Under the pieces are notes generated by a model that saw only the letters and a program-made list of their open reading frames with translations, did no database searches and was not told the DNA's origin. This document shows, one piece after another, positions 48,940 to 57,456 of a stretch of 64,000 bases of DNA (position 1 is the first letter of the stretch; every line of letters begins with the position of its first letter). The translations under genes were made by a program, and so were the position numbers. The stretch is from Geothermobacter ehrlichii (GTDB taxonomy: Bacteria > Desulfobacterota > Desulfuromonadia > Desulfuromonadales > Geothermobacteraceae): the NCBI RefSeq assembly GCF_008124615.1, contig NZ_VNIB01000001.1, positions 472,577 to 536,576 on the forward strand. The letters run 5' to 3'.

Positions 48940-50136
48940 ATGCTGGGCACCCTGCTTCCCGTCATTCTTCCTCTCGTTCTGCTGCTGGCCCTGCTCTTCT
49001 GGCCGGCAGCCCGTGTCCTGGCCGCTCCCTATCTGCCGCTGCTGCCGCCACTGGTCCTGGCGGGCGGTTTCTTTCCCGCCTGGCGGTTCAACCGCGGCCG
49101 GCCGGCCCTGGCGCTTCTGCTGCTGGCGGCGACCGGGCTGGTCCTGACATTCCCTCCGGCGGGTCTTGCACCCGAACAGCTGCGCCCGCTCCTGTCCCTG
49201 CTGTTGCCGGCCGGGATGGTCCTGTTGCTGCTGTTGCCCGAACGGGGTTTTTTCAGCCTTTCGGGTCTGTTACGCGCTGGCCTCTTCTCCCTTCTGTGGG
49301 CCGGGGCCCTCTTTTGCCTGTGGCGGCAGCCGGAGAAGATCCTCGCCCTGTTGCAGACCGAATGGGTTCAGCTGCCAGCCGGACTTGGTCCGCTTCCGGC
49401 CCAGCCCATCCTGCTTGGCTGGCTGTTGCTGATGGTTGCCGCCCTTTTCTGGCTTTGGCGCTGTCCGGGCCCCATCGAAGCGGCCCTGTTCTGGACGGCA
49501 CTGACGGGTACCGTCGGACTCTACTGGACCGGCCCTCTCGACATGGGTACCTGGCTGGGTCTGGCCGGACTCGCGCCCTGCCTGGCGATCATCGAAATGA
49601 CCCACGGACTGGCCTTTCACGACGAGCTGACCGGTCTGCCGGGACGCCGGGCCCTGAACGAGGCACTGAACCGCCTGGCGGGCCGCTACACGGTCGCCAT
49701 GGTCGACATCGACCATTTCAAGGGATTCAACGACCGCTACGGACACGACGTCGGCGACCAGGTGCTGAAGATGGTGGGTTCCCGCCTGGCCCGGGTCGAC
49801 GGCGGCGGCAAGGCATACCGTTACGGCGGCGAGGAGTTCACCCTGCTGTTTGCCGGCAAGAGCGTCGATGCGGCCATGCCCTTCGTGGAACAGGTTCGAA
49901 TCGAGGTCGAACAGGCCGGCTTCGTCCTGCGCCGCCGCCTGCAGCGGCCGCGCAGGAAACCGCGGAAACCCGGGAAGCGCATGGAGCAGAAACGGCTGAG
50001 CGTCACCGTCAGCATCGGCGTGGCCGAACGCGGCAAGGGGGAAAGCCCGGACGAGGTGGTCAAGCGCGCCGATCAGGCCCTCTACCGGGCCAAGCAGGGC
50101 GGTCGCAATCGGGTCTGTCGCCAGGGGATGGGCTAG
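48940..50136 (+). CDS. Membrane diguanylate cyclase (GGEEF)
   Basis: This 398-aa protein has about seven hydrophobic helices in residues 5-210, then a GGDEF domain (about 220-395). The signature is GGEEF (about 296-300) and substrate elements DIDHFKGFNDRYGHDVGD are intact, so an active cyclase making c-di-GMP is expected. No RxxD inhibitory site precedes it. A basic insertion (about 325-350, rich in Arg/Lys/Pro) interrupts the domain, which is unusual. Confidence 0.91.
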   Translation: MLGTLLPVILPLVLLLALLFWPAARVLAAPYLPLLPPLVLAGGFFPAWRFNRGRPALALLLLAATGLVLTFPPAGLAPEQLRPLLSLLLPAGMVLLLLLPERGFFSLSGLLRAGLFSLLWAGALFCLWRQPEKILALLQTEWVQLPAGLGPLPAQPILLGWLLLMVAALFWLWRCPGPIEAALFWTALTGTVGLYWTGPLDMGTWLGLAGLAPCLAIIEMTHGLAFHDELTGLPGRRALNEALNRLAGRYTVAMVDIDHFKGFNDRYGHDVGDQVLKMVGSRLARVDGGGKAYRYGGEEFTLLFAGKSVDAAMPFVEQVRIEVEQAGFVLRRRLQRPRRKPRKPGKRMEQKRLSVTVSIGVAERGKGESPDEVVKRADQALYRAKQGGRNRVCRQGMG

Positions 50137-50241
50137 AGCAGCCGGCCCTGATGTTCCGGCTCGGCCGGCCAGAACGTTGCCGCCGGGAGGATTCTGGTCA
50201 CCGGCGGCCGGCGCCGAACAGAGCCTTGTCCACGACGCGGC

Positions 50242-50718
50242 TCACTGGCCTTCTTCCTGCCGGGTGACCTCGGCCCAGGTGCCGCCGGTGATTTCGGGCA
50301 GCTTCTCGACGGCGACGGCGACGGCCGAACGGGTGGTGCCGGCAGCAGGATAGACGGTGACGAAGCGCTGCAGGCTCAAATCGAGATAGAGGGGAATCTC
50401 TGGCGGCAGCAGGAAGGGACAGACCCCTCCCGGCGGATAACCGACCGTCTCGACCACCTTTTCCGGCGGCAGCAGGCGAACCTTGCCGCTGAAGCCGCTG
50501 GCTTTCTTGATGCAGGCGGAGTTGACGCGCGTATCGCCGGCGGCCAGCACCGCGACCGTGCGCCGACCGACGGTCAGCAGGATGGTCTTGGCGATCTCTC
50601 CGACCGAACAGCCGACCACCCTGGCGGCGGTTTCGGCCGTCGGTGTCGGTTGCTCGTATTCCACCACCTGCAGTCCGAATCGGGACAGATAGGCCTTGAC
50701 TTCGCTGATGTCGGGCAT
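50242..50718 (-). CDS. YbaK/EbsC-type aminoacyl-tRNA deacylase
   Basis: This 158-aa single-domain protein of the YbaK/ProX editing fold shows the early TAETAARVVGCSVGEIAKTILL, the conserved catalytic lysine in ACIKKASGFSG, and GYPPGGVCPF. Family members hydrolyse mischarged Cys- or Ala-tRNA-Pro. The exact specificity cannot be read. It lies 24 nt downstream of the exported protein gene on the same strand. Confidence 0.9.
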   Translation of the reverse strand: MPDISEVKAYLSRFGLQVVEYEQPTPTAETAARVVGCSVGEIAKTILLTVGRRTVAVLAAGDTRVNSACIKKASGFSGKVRLLPPEKVVETVGYPPGGVCPFLLPPEIPLYLDLSLQRFVTVYPAAGTTRSAVAVAVEKLPEITGGTWAEVTRQEEGQ

Positions 50719-50742
50719 GGACCTTCCTTCGTCTTATGTCTT

Positions 50743-51396
50743 CTATCGCCCGCCACTTCGGGCGACCAGCCGGCCGATGGCGCCGTTCAGTTCGGTCGGC
50801 CGCAGGCGCGCCTCGGCCACCAGCAGGCCCCAGGTCGTCTTGCCGTCTTCCACCTTTCGGACAAGGTCGACCGGGCTGCGCCCGAGCAGACGGCCGAGAA
50901 CGCAGCCGGCGATCAGCTGCCGGTCGTCCGTCCCCCGCTGCCGCAGGGTATGCAGCGCCCCGGCGTCGACGCCGAGCCCTTCGGCCAGCATCCGGTCGAT
51001 GACGGCCGCTGCCAGGGCGTCGTCATCCCTTTTCGCCGGCGACAGCTCCTGCAGGATTCGCTTCGGCGCCAGCGCGATCCAGCTCGTGCCGCCGCCCTTT
51101 CTTTCGAGCCAGGAGCCGGCACCCTGCCCGGTCTTTCGCTCCAGGTAGAAAGCCAGCCAGAGATCGCGCGAGGCGACGCCGGACATGCGGGCGCGAACGA
51201 TCTCCTTCTTGTTCTTGGCGAACAGGTGGGCCAGCAGGCTGTTCTGGCAGGTGGCCAGGATATAGTCGTCGGTGGCAGCCGGGCGCGCGGGGTCGAATTC
51301 GCGGTCGCGAAAGCAGTGGCATTCGATGGCCGGCATCGCCCAGGCGTTGCCGACGCCAAAAACGACAAGCAGCAGCAGGATGAGGACTCGGTTCAT
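50743..51396 (-). CDS. Exported protein of unknown function
   Basis: This 217-aa protein has a clear signal peptide (MNRVLILLLLVVFGVGNAWA, cleavage after residue 20). The mature part starts with a Cys-containing ECHCFRDREFDP segment and is otherwise helical, with no enzyme motif. It is periplasmic or secreted. Its start overlaps the rlmKL stop by 4 nt, so it is cotranscribed. I cannot name a family. Confidence 0.72.
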   Translation of the reverse strand: MNRVLILLLLVVFGVGNAWAMPAIECHCFRDREFDPARPAATDDYILATCQNSLLAHLFAKNKKEIVRARMSGVASRDLWLAFYLERKTGQGAGSWLERKGGGTSWIALAPKRILQELSPAKRDDDALAAAVIDRMLAEGLGVDAGALHTLRQRGTDDRQLIAGCVLGRLLGRSPVDLVRKVEDGKTTWGLLVAEARLRPTELNGAIGRLVARSGGR

Positions 51397-53591
51397 GATC
51401 GTATCCTTTCTCCCCCATTCTGCGCATTGGCGCCGCCCTGTCCTTGACGAGGGTCAAGGTCCGCCGCGTGCCGGATCAGCCAGCAGCGGTGGATGGGCGG
51501 CCGGCGGCCGAAGTCGGGCGGCAGGGAGGGTTCGGTCCAGTCCTCCACCGACCAGCGCCGTTCGACTTCGGGATCGAGCCTGAACCCGCGCCTGTTGGTG
51601 GAAAAGATCAGCAGGCCTCCCGGCGCCAGTCGGCGCATGGCCAGCTCGAGCAGCTTCACCTGGTCGCGCTGCACGTCGAAGGTGCCGGCAAAGCTCTTCG
51701 AATTGGAGAAGGTCGGCGGATCGCAGAAGATCAGGTCGTATTCGGCCCGCTCCCGCCGCAGCCACTCGAAACAGTGGGCGCGCACCAGCCGGTGGCGACG
51801 GCCGTGAAAGCCGTTCAGGCGCAGATTCCTTTCGGCCCAGTCGAGATAGGTGCGCGACAGGTCGACGCTGGTCGTCGTTTTCGCGCCGCCGGCGGCGGCG
51901 TGCACCGTGGCGCTGGCCGTGTAGCAGAAGAGGTTGAGAAAGCGCCGGCCGGCGGCCAGTTCACGGATCAGGCGACGGGCCGGCCGATGGTCGAGAAAGA
52001 GCCCGGTGTCGAGGTAGTCCTGCAGGTTGACCAGCAGACGCAGTCCGTCCTCCTCGACCTCGAACAGCTCTCCCTTGCGCGCCAGCGGCCGGTACTGTTC
52101 CCTTCCCTTCTGCCGGCGCCGCTCCTTGCAGTAGAGGCGATCGGCGGGCAGGCCGCATTCCTCCAGCAGAATGCCGACCGCGACCTCCAGCCGGGCCCGG
52201 GCCAGGCGCTCGTCGACATGCGCCGGAGGCAGAAATTCCTGGACGTGAAGCCGGTCGCCGTAGAGATCGACCGCCAGGCCGAACTCGGGGATATCCCGGT
52301 CGTAGATGCGAAAACAGGCGATTTGCTCTTCGTTCGCCCAGCGCTGCAGGCGGCGCAGATTCTTGCGCAGCCGGTTGCGGAACATCTCGCCGTCCCGGCG
52401 GGCGCGCTCCTGCCAGGGACTTTCGGCCCGTTGCCGGCGATGTTTCGGGCTCAGGTCGAAGAGATAGAAGCGGCAGTCGAGGGGACCGTTTTTGACCCGG
52501 CTGGAGCGCTTCGCCGCCCATCCGGTGGCCCGCGCCAGGTCGGGGTCGCCGGTCAGCAGGCCGGCCCGCCAGCCGGAAAGCGCGGCGAAGAGTTCGCCGA
52601 TGCCGGCATAGAGGTTCCTGAGGGCCAGCCGGTCGCCGAGACGCTCGCCGTAGGGCGGATTGACCACCAGCAGTCCCGGACCGTCCGGCAGTTCGGCGGC
52701 GGCCAGCTCCTCGATCCGCCGCGCGCGCACGACGACCTGGTCGGCCAGGCCGGCGGCGGCCAGATTGCGCCGCGCGATGGCGATCATGTCGCCGTCGGCG
52801 TCGAAGCCGAGAATCCGGGGCACAAGCGGGCGGTGCTCGTCGGCGATGGCCGCGGCTTCGTCCCTGAGCTCGCGCCAGAGATGCGGCCGGTGGCCGGGCC
52901 AGGCCTCGAATCCGAACCGCTCCCGGCGCAGTCCCGGGGCGATGCGGCCTGCGATCATCGCCCCTTCGAGCAGAAAGGTGCCGGAGCCGCACATCGGATC
53001 GAGCAGCGCAGCGCCGCTCTTCGCCAGCTCGGGCCAGCCGGCCCTGATCAGCAGGGCGGCGGCCAGGTTCTCTTTCAGCGGCGCCTGCCCCGCCCCGGTA
53101 CGGGTGCCCCGCCGGTGCAGGCCCGGACCCGAAAAGTCGAGATAGAGGCGCGCCTCGTTCCCGGCCAGAAAGAGGTGAAAGCGCACGTCCGGGTTTTCGG
53201 TGTCGACATCCGGCCGGCGACCGGTCTGCGCGCGCAGGGAGTCGACCAGGGCGTCCTTGACCCTGAGAACGGCGAAGCCGGAATGGTCGAGCGGCGAGCG
53301 GCGGCTGGTGGCCGACAGGGCGAAGCTACCACCGTCAACGACATGCTCCCGCCAGGCAAAGCTGCGGGCGGCGCGGTAGAGATCGTCGTAACCGGCGACC
53401 TGCCAGGTCGCCAGCTCGAGCAGCACCCGGCTGCCCAGACGCGACCAGAGACAGAGGCGGTAGAGAGTGTCCAGTTCGCCGACACCGCCGACGCCGCCCT
53501 GGGTCAGGCGCAGCTCGCGGCCGCCGAGTTCGGCCAGCTCGGCCTGCAGAAGTTCTTCCAGTCCTTGCGGTACCGGAACGAAGAAACGCAT
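51393..53591 (-). CDS. rlmKL: Bifunctional 23S rRNA methyltransferase RlmKL
   Basis: This 732-aa fusion enzyme has an N-terminal THUMP domain (about residues 1-165), then an RlmL-type methyltransferase (GAALLDPMCGSGTFLLEGAM, about 205-225; NPPYGERL catalytic motif). The C-terminal RlmK methyltransferase has FLNLFCYTASATVHAA and CDPPTFSNSK. In E. coli it makes m2G2445 and m7G2069. AGAGG lies ahead of the ATG at 53591; the frame continues to 53756 without support. The full-length fusion suggests both activities. Confidence 0.95.
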   Translation of the reverse strand: MRFFVPVPQGLEELLQAELAELGGRELRLTQGGVGGVGELDTLYRLCLWSRLGSRVLLELATWQVAGYDDLYRAARSFAWREHVVDGGSFALSATSRRSPLDHSGFAVLRVKDALVDSLRAQTGRRPDVDTENPDVRFHLFLAGNEARLYLDFSGPGLHRRGTRTGAGQAPLKENLAAALLIRAGWPELAKSGAALLDPMCGSGTFLLEGAMIAGRIAPGLRRERFGFEAWPGHRPHLWRELRDEAAAIADEHRPLVPRILGFDADGDMIAIARRNLAAAGLADQVVVRARRIEELAAAELPDGPGLLVVNPPYGERLGDRLALRNLYAGIGELFAALSGWRAGLLTGDPDLARATGWAAKRSSRVKNGPLDCRFYLFDLSPKHRRQRAESPWQERARRDGEMFRNRLRKNLRRLQRWANEEQIACFRIYDRDIPEFGLAVDLYGDRLHVQEFLPPAHVDERLARARLEVAVGILLEECGLPADRLYCKERRRQKGREQYRPLARKGELFEVEEDGLRLLVNLQDYLDTGLFLDHRPARRLIRELAAGRRFLNLFCYTASATVHAAAGGAKTTTSVDLSRTYLDWAERNLRLNGFHGRRHRLVRAHCFEWLRRERAEYDLIFCDPPTFSNSKSFAGTFDVQRDQVKLLELAMRRLAPGGLLIFSTNRRGFRLDPEVERRWSVEDWTEPSLPPDFGRRPPIHRCWLIRHAADLDPRQGQGGANAQNGGERIRS

Positions 53592-53673
53592 GGCGGATCC
53601 TCTGCCAGGGTGTTGAGAAACGTCATGACGGCAGGCACGCCGACCGCAACGGTTTTGCGTCAGCCTGCCAACG

Positions 53674-53702
53674 AAAAAACCCCAGGGCGTGTCGCCCTGG
53701 GG
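53674..53702 (-). terminator. Terminator of tRNA-Gly(GCC)
   Basis: On the - strand CCCCAGGGCG, loop ACA, CGCCCTGGGG, then six T. A perfect 10-bp stem, about 10 nt past the tRNA. Confidence 0.85.
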
Positions 53703-53711
53703 TTGATTCTC

Positions 53712-53786
53712 TGGAGCGGGAAACGGGATTCGAACCCGCGACTTCGACCTTGGCAAGGTCGCACTCTACCACTGAGTTATTCCCGC
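53712..53786 (-). tRNA. tRNA-Gly (anticodon GCC)
   Basis: On the - strand GCGGGAA opens at 53786 and pairs with TTCCCGC. Discriminator T and an encoded CCA end at 53712. The anticodon arm CGACC/GGTCG holds loop TTGCCAA, giving GCC. The body closely resembles tRNA-Gly(CCC) at 8570-8644. Confidence 0.96.
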
Positions 53787-53817
53787 TTGTCGGTGTTGCC
53801 CTTGCGAGGCGGGGCAA

Positions 53818-53846
53818 TTTATAGCAAAACGAAACTGGCAAGTCAA
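53818..53846 (-). promoter_or_regulatory. Promoter of tRNA-Gly(GCC)
   Basis: On the - strand TTGACT (53846-53841), 17 bp, TATAAA (53823-53818), about 31 bp before the tRNA. Confidence 0.7.
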
Positions 53847-53895
53847 ACAAAAAAATCACTTTTTTCGGCTGGCGCCGAAAGTCCTGAAAAATCGG

Positions 53896-54486
53896 CTATT
53901 TTCTTGAAATCACGCTGAAAAACCGCACCAGGTAGTCGAGACCGGAAACGACGGTCAGCACCAGGGCGATGACGAAGAAAAACATGCCGACCTTGTGCAT
54001 GTCGACATGAAAGAGCTCTATCGGCAGTCCGAAGAACCAGTAGAAGTCGTAGTGCAGCATCAGCCCCGGCAGGGCGCTCATCTGGAAGATGGTCTTGTAC
54101 TTGCCCAGGGGGCTGGCGTCGATGACCACACCCTCTGAGGACGCGATTGAGCGCAGGCCGGTGATGATGATCTCGCGCGACAGGATGACCAGCACCATCC
54201 AGGCGGGCACCCTTCCCAGGGGGATGAGCATGATCATCACCGCCATCACCAGCAGCTTGTCGGCCAGCGGGTCGAGAAACTTGCCGAACACGCTGACGAC
54301 CTGCCACTTGCGTGCCAGCCAGCCGTCGAAGGCGTCGGTTATGGCGGCCAGGCCGAAGACGCTGGCCGCCCACATGCCGGCAGCGCGGCTGTCGTAGGTC
54401 AGCAGCCAGGCGACCAGGGGAACGGCGAGGATGCGCCCCATGGTCAACAGGTTGGGCAGATTGAAGATTCCGGTTCTGATATTCAC
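53896..54486 (-). CDS. pgsA: CDP-diacylglycerol--glycerol-3-phosphate 3-phosphatidyltransferase
   Basis: This 196-aa inner-membrane enzyme makes phosphatidylglycerol phosphate. The CDP-alcohol phosphotransferase motif (DG-x2-AR-x8-G-x3-D-x3-D) reads DGWLAR, then FGKFLDPLADK (about residues 54-77). About five hydrophobic helices cover the rest. MNIRTGIFNLPNLLTMGRIL is a typical N-terminus. It overlaps the upstream transglycosylase gene by 4 nt. Confidence 0.94.
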   Translation of the reverse strand: MNIRTGIFNLPNLLTMGRILAVPLVAWLLTYDSRAAGMWAASVFGLAAITDAFDGWLARKWQVVSVFGKFLDPLADKLLVMAVMIMLIPLGRVPAWMVLVILSREIIITGLRSIASSEGVVIDASPLGKYKTIFQMSALPGLMLHYDFYWFFGLPIELFHVDMHKVGMFFFVIALVLTVVSGLDYLVRFFSVISRK

Positions 54487-55058
54487 AATGTCGGCTCTGT
54501 CTGCTGGCGAAAGATTTCGAAGTAATGCCTGACCTTGCGGACGTAGCGTTGCGTTTCCGGATACGGGGGGATGCCGCCGTATCTGCGCACCGCCGACGGA
54601 CCGGCGTTGTAGGCGGCCAGGGCCAGGTCGAGATCGTTGTCGAACATGTCGAGCATCCGCCGCAGGTAACGGCTTCCGCCACGGATATTATCGACGACAT
54701 CGAGCGGATTGACAACATCCAATTCGGCCGCAGTTCCGGGAATCAGCTGCATCATGCCCATGGCCCCCTTGCGGCTGACCGCTTCCGGTTCGAAATCGCT
54801 CTCGACCTTGATCACCGCACGAATCAGGGCCTCGTCCAGGCCGTAGAGCCGGGCGAAATAGTCGATGATGTCATAGATGCTGTTTTCGCGGCTGAAATAG
54901 AGCTGCCAGTCGCCCTCGAGCGGGGTGTCGGTAAAGACGACGGAGCCGTCGGGTCTGACCTGACGGTAGATTTCGGCCGGCGCCGGCCGGGCAACCGCCA
55001 GAGCCAGGCCCAGGACCAGGCATGCCGGCGGCAGGCATTTGCGGACGATCTCTTTCAT
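54483..55058 (-). CDS. Periplasmic lytic transglycosylase (SLT family)
   Basis: This 191-aa protein has a signal peptide (about residues 1-28, ending PAPA), a short DUF4124-like segment (IYRQVRPDGSVVFTDTP) and a goose-lysozyme/SLT domain (about 75-185). The catalytic Glu is in AVIKVESDFEPEAVSRKGAMGMMQLIP, and AAYNAGPSAVRRYGGIPPYPET is the C-terminal signature. It cleaves peptidoglycan with anhydro-sugar formation. A much longer frame upstream (to 56939) is the shadow of nadB and is ignored. Confidence 0.93.
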   Translation of the reverse strand: MKEIVRKCLPPACLVLGLALAVARPAPAEIYRQVRPDGSVVFTDTPLEGDWQLYFSRENSIYDIIDYFARLYGLDEALIRAVIKVESDFEPEAVSRKGAMGMMQLIPGTAAELDVVNPLDVVDNIRGGSRYLRRMLDMFDNDLDLALAAYNAGPSAVRRYGGIPPYPETQRYVRKVRHYFEIFRQQTEPTL

Positions 55059-55120
55059 ACAGAGGGCCTGTATACCCCAAAAGGCCTGAAAATTCAACAG
55101 ACTATGCCCATTGAATTTGG

Positions 55121-55150
55121 TTGACACGATGGGAAGCGGATGCGGATAAT
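55121..55150 (+). promoter_or_regulatory. Promoter of nadB
   Basis: TTGACA (55121-55126), 18 bp, GATAAT (55145-55150). Transcription would start near 55157, after the ATGs at 55140 and 55149, supporting translation from 55239. Confidence 0.65.
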
Positions 55151-55238
55151 GGAGAATCGTGTCAACCTGGAGCCCGATTCCCAACCCGTCATGGCGGACG
55201 GCATGTGCGGCACTCTCCGCCCGCCCGGTAGTGCGTTT

Positions 55239-56831
55239 ATGAAAATAACATCCGATTTTCTGGTTATCGGCAGCGGCATCGCCGGCCTCTCCTACGCCCT
55301 CAAGGTGGCGGATCACGGCACCGTCTGCATCGTTACCAAGAGCAAGAGCGACGACAGCGCCACCAACCTGGCGCAGGGAGGCATCGCCGCCGTCAGCTCG
55401 TCCGCCGACAGCTTCGACCAGCACGTCGAAGATACCATGGTCGCCGGCGCCTGGTTGTCCCGGCCCGACATCGTGCGTATGGTCGTCGAAAGCGGTCCGG
55501 AGGCGATCCGCGACCTGGTGCGCTGGGGGGTGCAGTTCACCCGCCGCGACGACAACACCTTCGACCTGACGCGCGAGGGCGGCCACAGCCAGCGGCGCAT
55601 TCTCCACTTCAAGGACATGACGGGCCAGGAGATCGAGCGGGCCCTGGTCGAGGCGATCAGCCGGCACCCGAACATCACCGTCTACGAAAACCATATCGCC
55701 ATCGACCTGATCACCGCCCGCAAGATCGGTGCCGGCGGCGAGGGTGACCGCTGCCTCGGCGCCTACGTGCTCGACCAGGCCAGCAACGAGATCATCACCT
55801 TCGGTGCGCCGATCACCACCCTGGCCACCGGCGGCGCCGGCAAGGTCTACCTCTACACCTGCAACCCCGACATCGCCACCGGCGACGGCGTCGCCATGGC
55901 CTACCGGGCGGGAGCGACGGTGGCCAACATGGAATTCATGCAGTTCCACCCCACCACCCTCTTCCACCCGCACGCCAAGTCCTTTCTCATCTCCGAGGCG
56001 GTGCGGGGCGAAGGCGCCATCCTGCGCCGGGCCGACGGCACCGCCTTCATGGAAAGCTACCATTCCCTGAAGGATCTGGCGCCGCGCGACATCGTCGCCC
56101 GCGCCATCGACAACGAGATGAAGATCCACGGCGATGACTGCGTCTTTCTCGACATCACTCACAAAAGCGCCGACTATCTGAAGGACCGTTTTCCGAACAT
56201 CTACCGCAACTGTCTGCGCTACGGCATCGACATGACAAAAGAGCCGATCCCGGTGGTTCCCGCCGCCCACTACCTGTGCGGCGGTGTCCGGGTCGACGCG
56301 CACGGCGAAACCGACATCCCCAACCTCTTTGCCATCGGGGAAACGGCCTGCACCGGCCTGCACGGCGCCAACCGGCTGGCGAGCAACAGCCTGCTCGAGG
56401 CGGTCGTCTTCGCCGACCGGGCGGCGGCCCGCTCGCTGGAGAGGCTGGAGCACGAGGCCAGCCTGCCGCTCTCCGTCCCGGCCTGGGACAGCGGCAACGC
56501 CACTGACAGCGATGAGGAAGTGGTGGTCGCCCACAACTGGGACGAAGTGCGCCGCTGCATGTGGAACTACGTCGGCATCGTCCGCTCGACCAAGCGGCTG
56601 TTGCGCGCCGAGCGCAGAATCCGGATGATCCAGGAGGAAATCAACGAATACTACTGGGATTTCCACCTTACGTCCGACCTGGTCGAGCTGCGCAACATCA
56701 CCACCGTGGCAGAGCTGATCATCCGCTGCGCCCTCGCGCGCAAGGAGAGCCGGGGGCTGCACTACACCATCGACTATCCGCAAACCAGTGAAGCGTGGAA
56801 CAGGGACACCCTGGTCCGCAGGGATGATTGA
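55239..56831 (+). CDS. nadB: L-aspartate oxidase
   Basis: This 530-aa FAD enzyme oxidises aspartate to iminoaspartate in NAD synthesis. The dinucleotide-binding [13 protein letters not shown] lies at about residues 9-21. [28 protein letters not shown] (split), and [22 protein letters not shown] are NadB/fumarate-reductase family signatures. The C-terminal helical domain is complete. The start ATG at 55239 has no strong Shine-Dalgarno but fits the promoter position and family length. nadA and nadC are not in the window. Confidence 0.95.
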   Translation: MKITSDFLVIGSGIAGLSYALKVADHGTVCIVTKSKSDDSATNLAQGGIAAVSSSADSFDQHVEDTMVAGAWLSRPDIVRMVVESGPEAIRDLVRWGVQFTRRDDNTFDLTREGGHSQRRILHFKDMTGQEIERALVEAISRHPNITVYENHIAIDLITARKIGAGGEGDRCLGAYVLDQASNEIITFGAPITTLATGGAGKVYLYTCNPDIATGDGVAMAYRAGATVANMEFMQFHPTTLFHPHAKSFLISEAVRGEGAILRRADGTAFMESYHSLKDLAPRDIVARAIDNEMKIHGDDCVFLDITHKSADYLKDRFPNIYRNCLRYGIDMTKEPIPVVPAAHYLCGGVRVDAHGETDIPNLFAIGETACTGLHGANRLASNSLLEAVVFADRAAARSLERLEHEASLPLSVPAWDSGNATDSDEEVVVAHNWDEVRRCMWNYVGIVRSTKRLLRAERRIRMIQEEINEYYWDFHLTSDLVELRNITTVAELIIRCALARKESRGLHYTIDYPQTSEAWNRDTLVRRDD

Positions 56832-56847
56832 TACAGGAGTTTTCGTT

Positions 56848-57120
56848 TTGGATTTCGACCAGATTCGCGAGGAGATCGACCGGCTCGACAGCGAGCTGCT
56901 GCGCATTTTCAACCGGCGGGCCCAGCTGGCCCTCGACATCGGCGCCCTGAAGAAGGAGCGCGGGCTGCCGATCTACGACCCGGACCGGGAAAAGCGCATC
57001 CTTGAACGGGTACAGCAGGACAATCCCGGCCCCCTGTCGAACGAGGCGATCGTCCGCCTGTTCGAGCGCGTGATCGACGAATCCCGCAGCCTGGAGCGGG
57101 CCCGCGCCAAAGGAGACTAA
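56848..57120 (+). CDS. Stand-alone chorismate mutase (AroQ type II)
   Basis: This 90-aa all-helical protein converts chorismate to prephenate. It has the AroQ pattern: RLDSELLRIFNRRAQLALDIGALKK (split around residues 9-33), then LPIYDPDREKRILERV (about 36-51) with catalytic Arg and Lys/Glu positions. The best start is TTG at 56848, with AGGAG at 56835-56839; an ATG at 56824 overlapping the nadB stop is an alternative. It is not fused to prephenate dehydratase or DAHP synthase. Confidence 0.88.
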   Translation: MDFDQIREEIDRLDSELLRIFNRRAQLALDIGALKKERGLPIYDPDREKRILERVQQDNPGPLSNEAIVRLFERVIDESRSLERARAKGD

Positions 57121-57124
57121 AACC

Positions 57125-57334
57125 ATGCTGATCGTGATGAAGAAAAAGGTCACCGAAGAGCAGATCCGGCAGGTGAAGCAGTTTCTCGTCGACCAGGACT
57201 ACGACTTTCACCAGTCAACCGGCGCCAACCACATCATCATCGGCGTCATCGGCGATACCGCCAAGATCGATCCCGGACAGTTGAAATGCTTCAACGGGGT
57301 GCTGGAGGTGTTCAAGATACCGAAAGAAGAGTGA
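57125..57334 (+). CDS. Stand-alone ferredoxin-like (FXD) domain of DAHP synthase
   Basis: This 69-aa protein reads as the N-terminal ferredoxin-like regulatory domain of Thermotoga-type DAHP synthases: MLIVMKKKVTEEQIRQVKQF, then ANHIIIGVIGDTAKID and FNGVLEVFKI. In the full enzyme the chain would continue into the (beta/alpha)8 catalytic barrel; here a TGA ends it 7 residues after the domain. It starts 4 nt after the chorismate mutase stop. Either a genuine regulatory subunit or the remnant of a truncated aroF. Confidence 0.75.
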   Translation: MLIVMKKKVTEEQIRQVKQFLVDQDYDFHQSTGANHIIIGVIGDTAKIDPGQLKCFNGVLEVFKIPKEE

Positions 57335-57339
57335 AAAAA

Positions 57340-57371
57340 GACGGCTCATCCGTGGTGGAGGAGCCGTCAGC
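57340..57371 (-). terminator. Terminator at the boundary of the right-edge region
   Basis: GACGGCTC and GAGCCGTC form a stem around an 11-13-nt loop; on the - strand it is followed by TTTTTTC, so it ends the protease transcript. Its + strand side lacks a T tract. The rest of 57372-57456 shows nothing convincing. Confidence 0.6.
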
Positions 57372-57456
57372 TAGTTAGGAGCAAAAATGTCAGGTGATAA
57401 CTATCTCTGTACAGTCCGAGTGCATTTGCCTGATAAGTGGTTAGGCGATTTCATTT

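Noticed and set aside
54483..56939. One continuous 818-codon - strand frame spanning nadB and the transglycosylase
   Set aside because: Only the last 191 codons (from 55058) encode a recognisable protein with signal peptide; the rest mirrors nadB.
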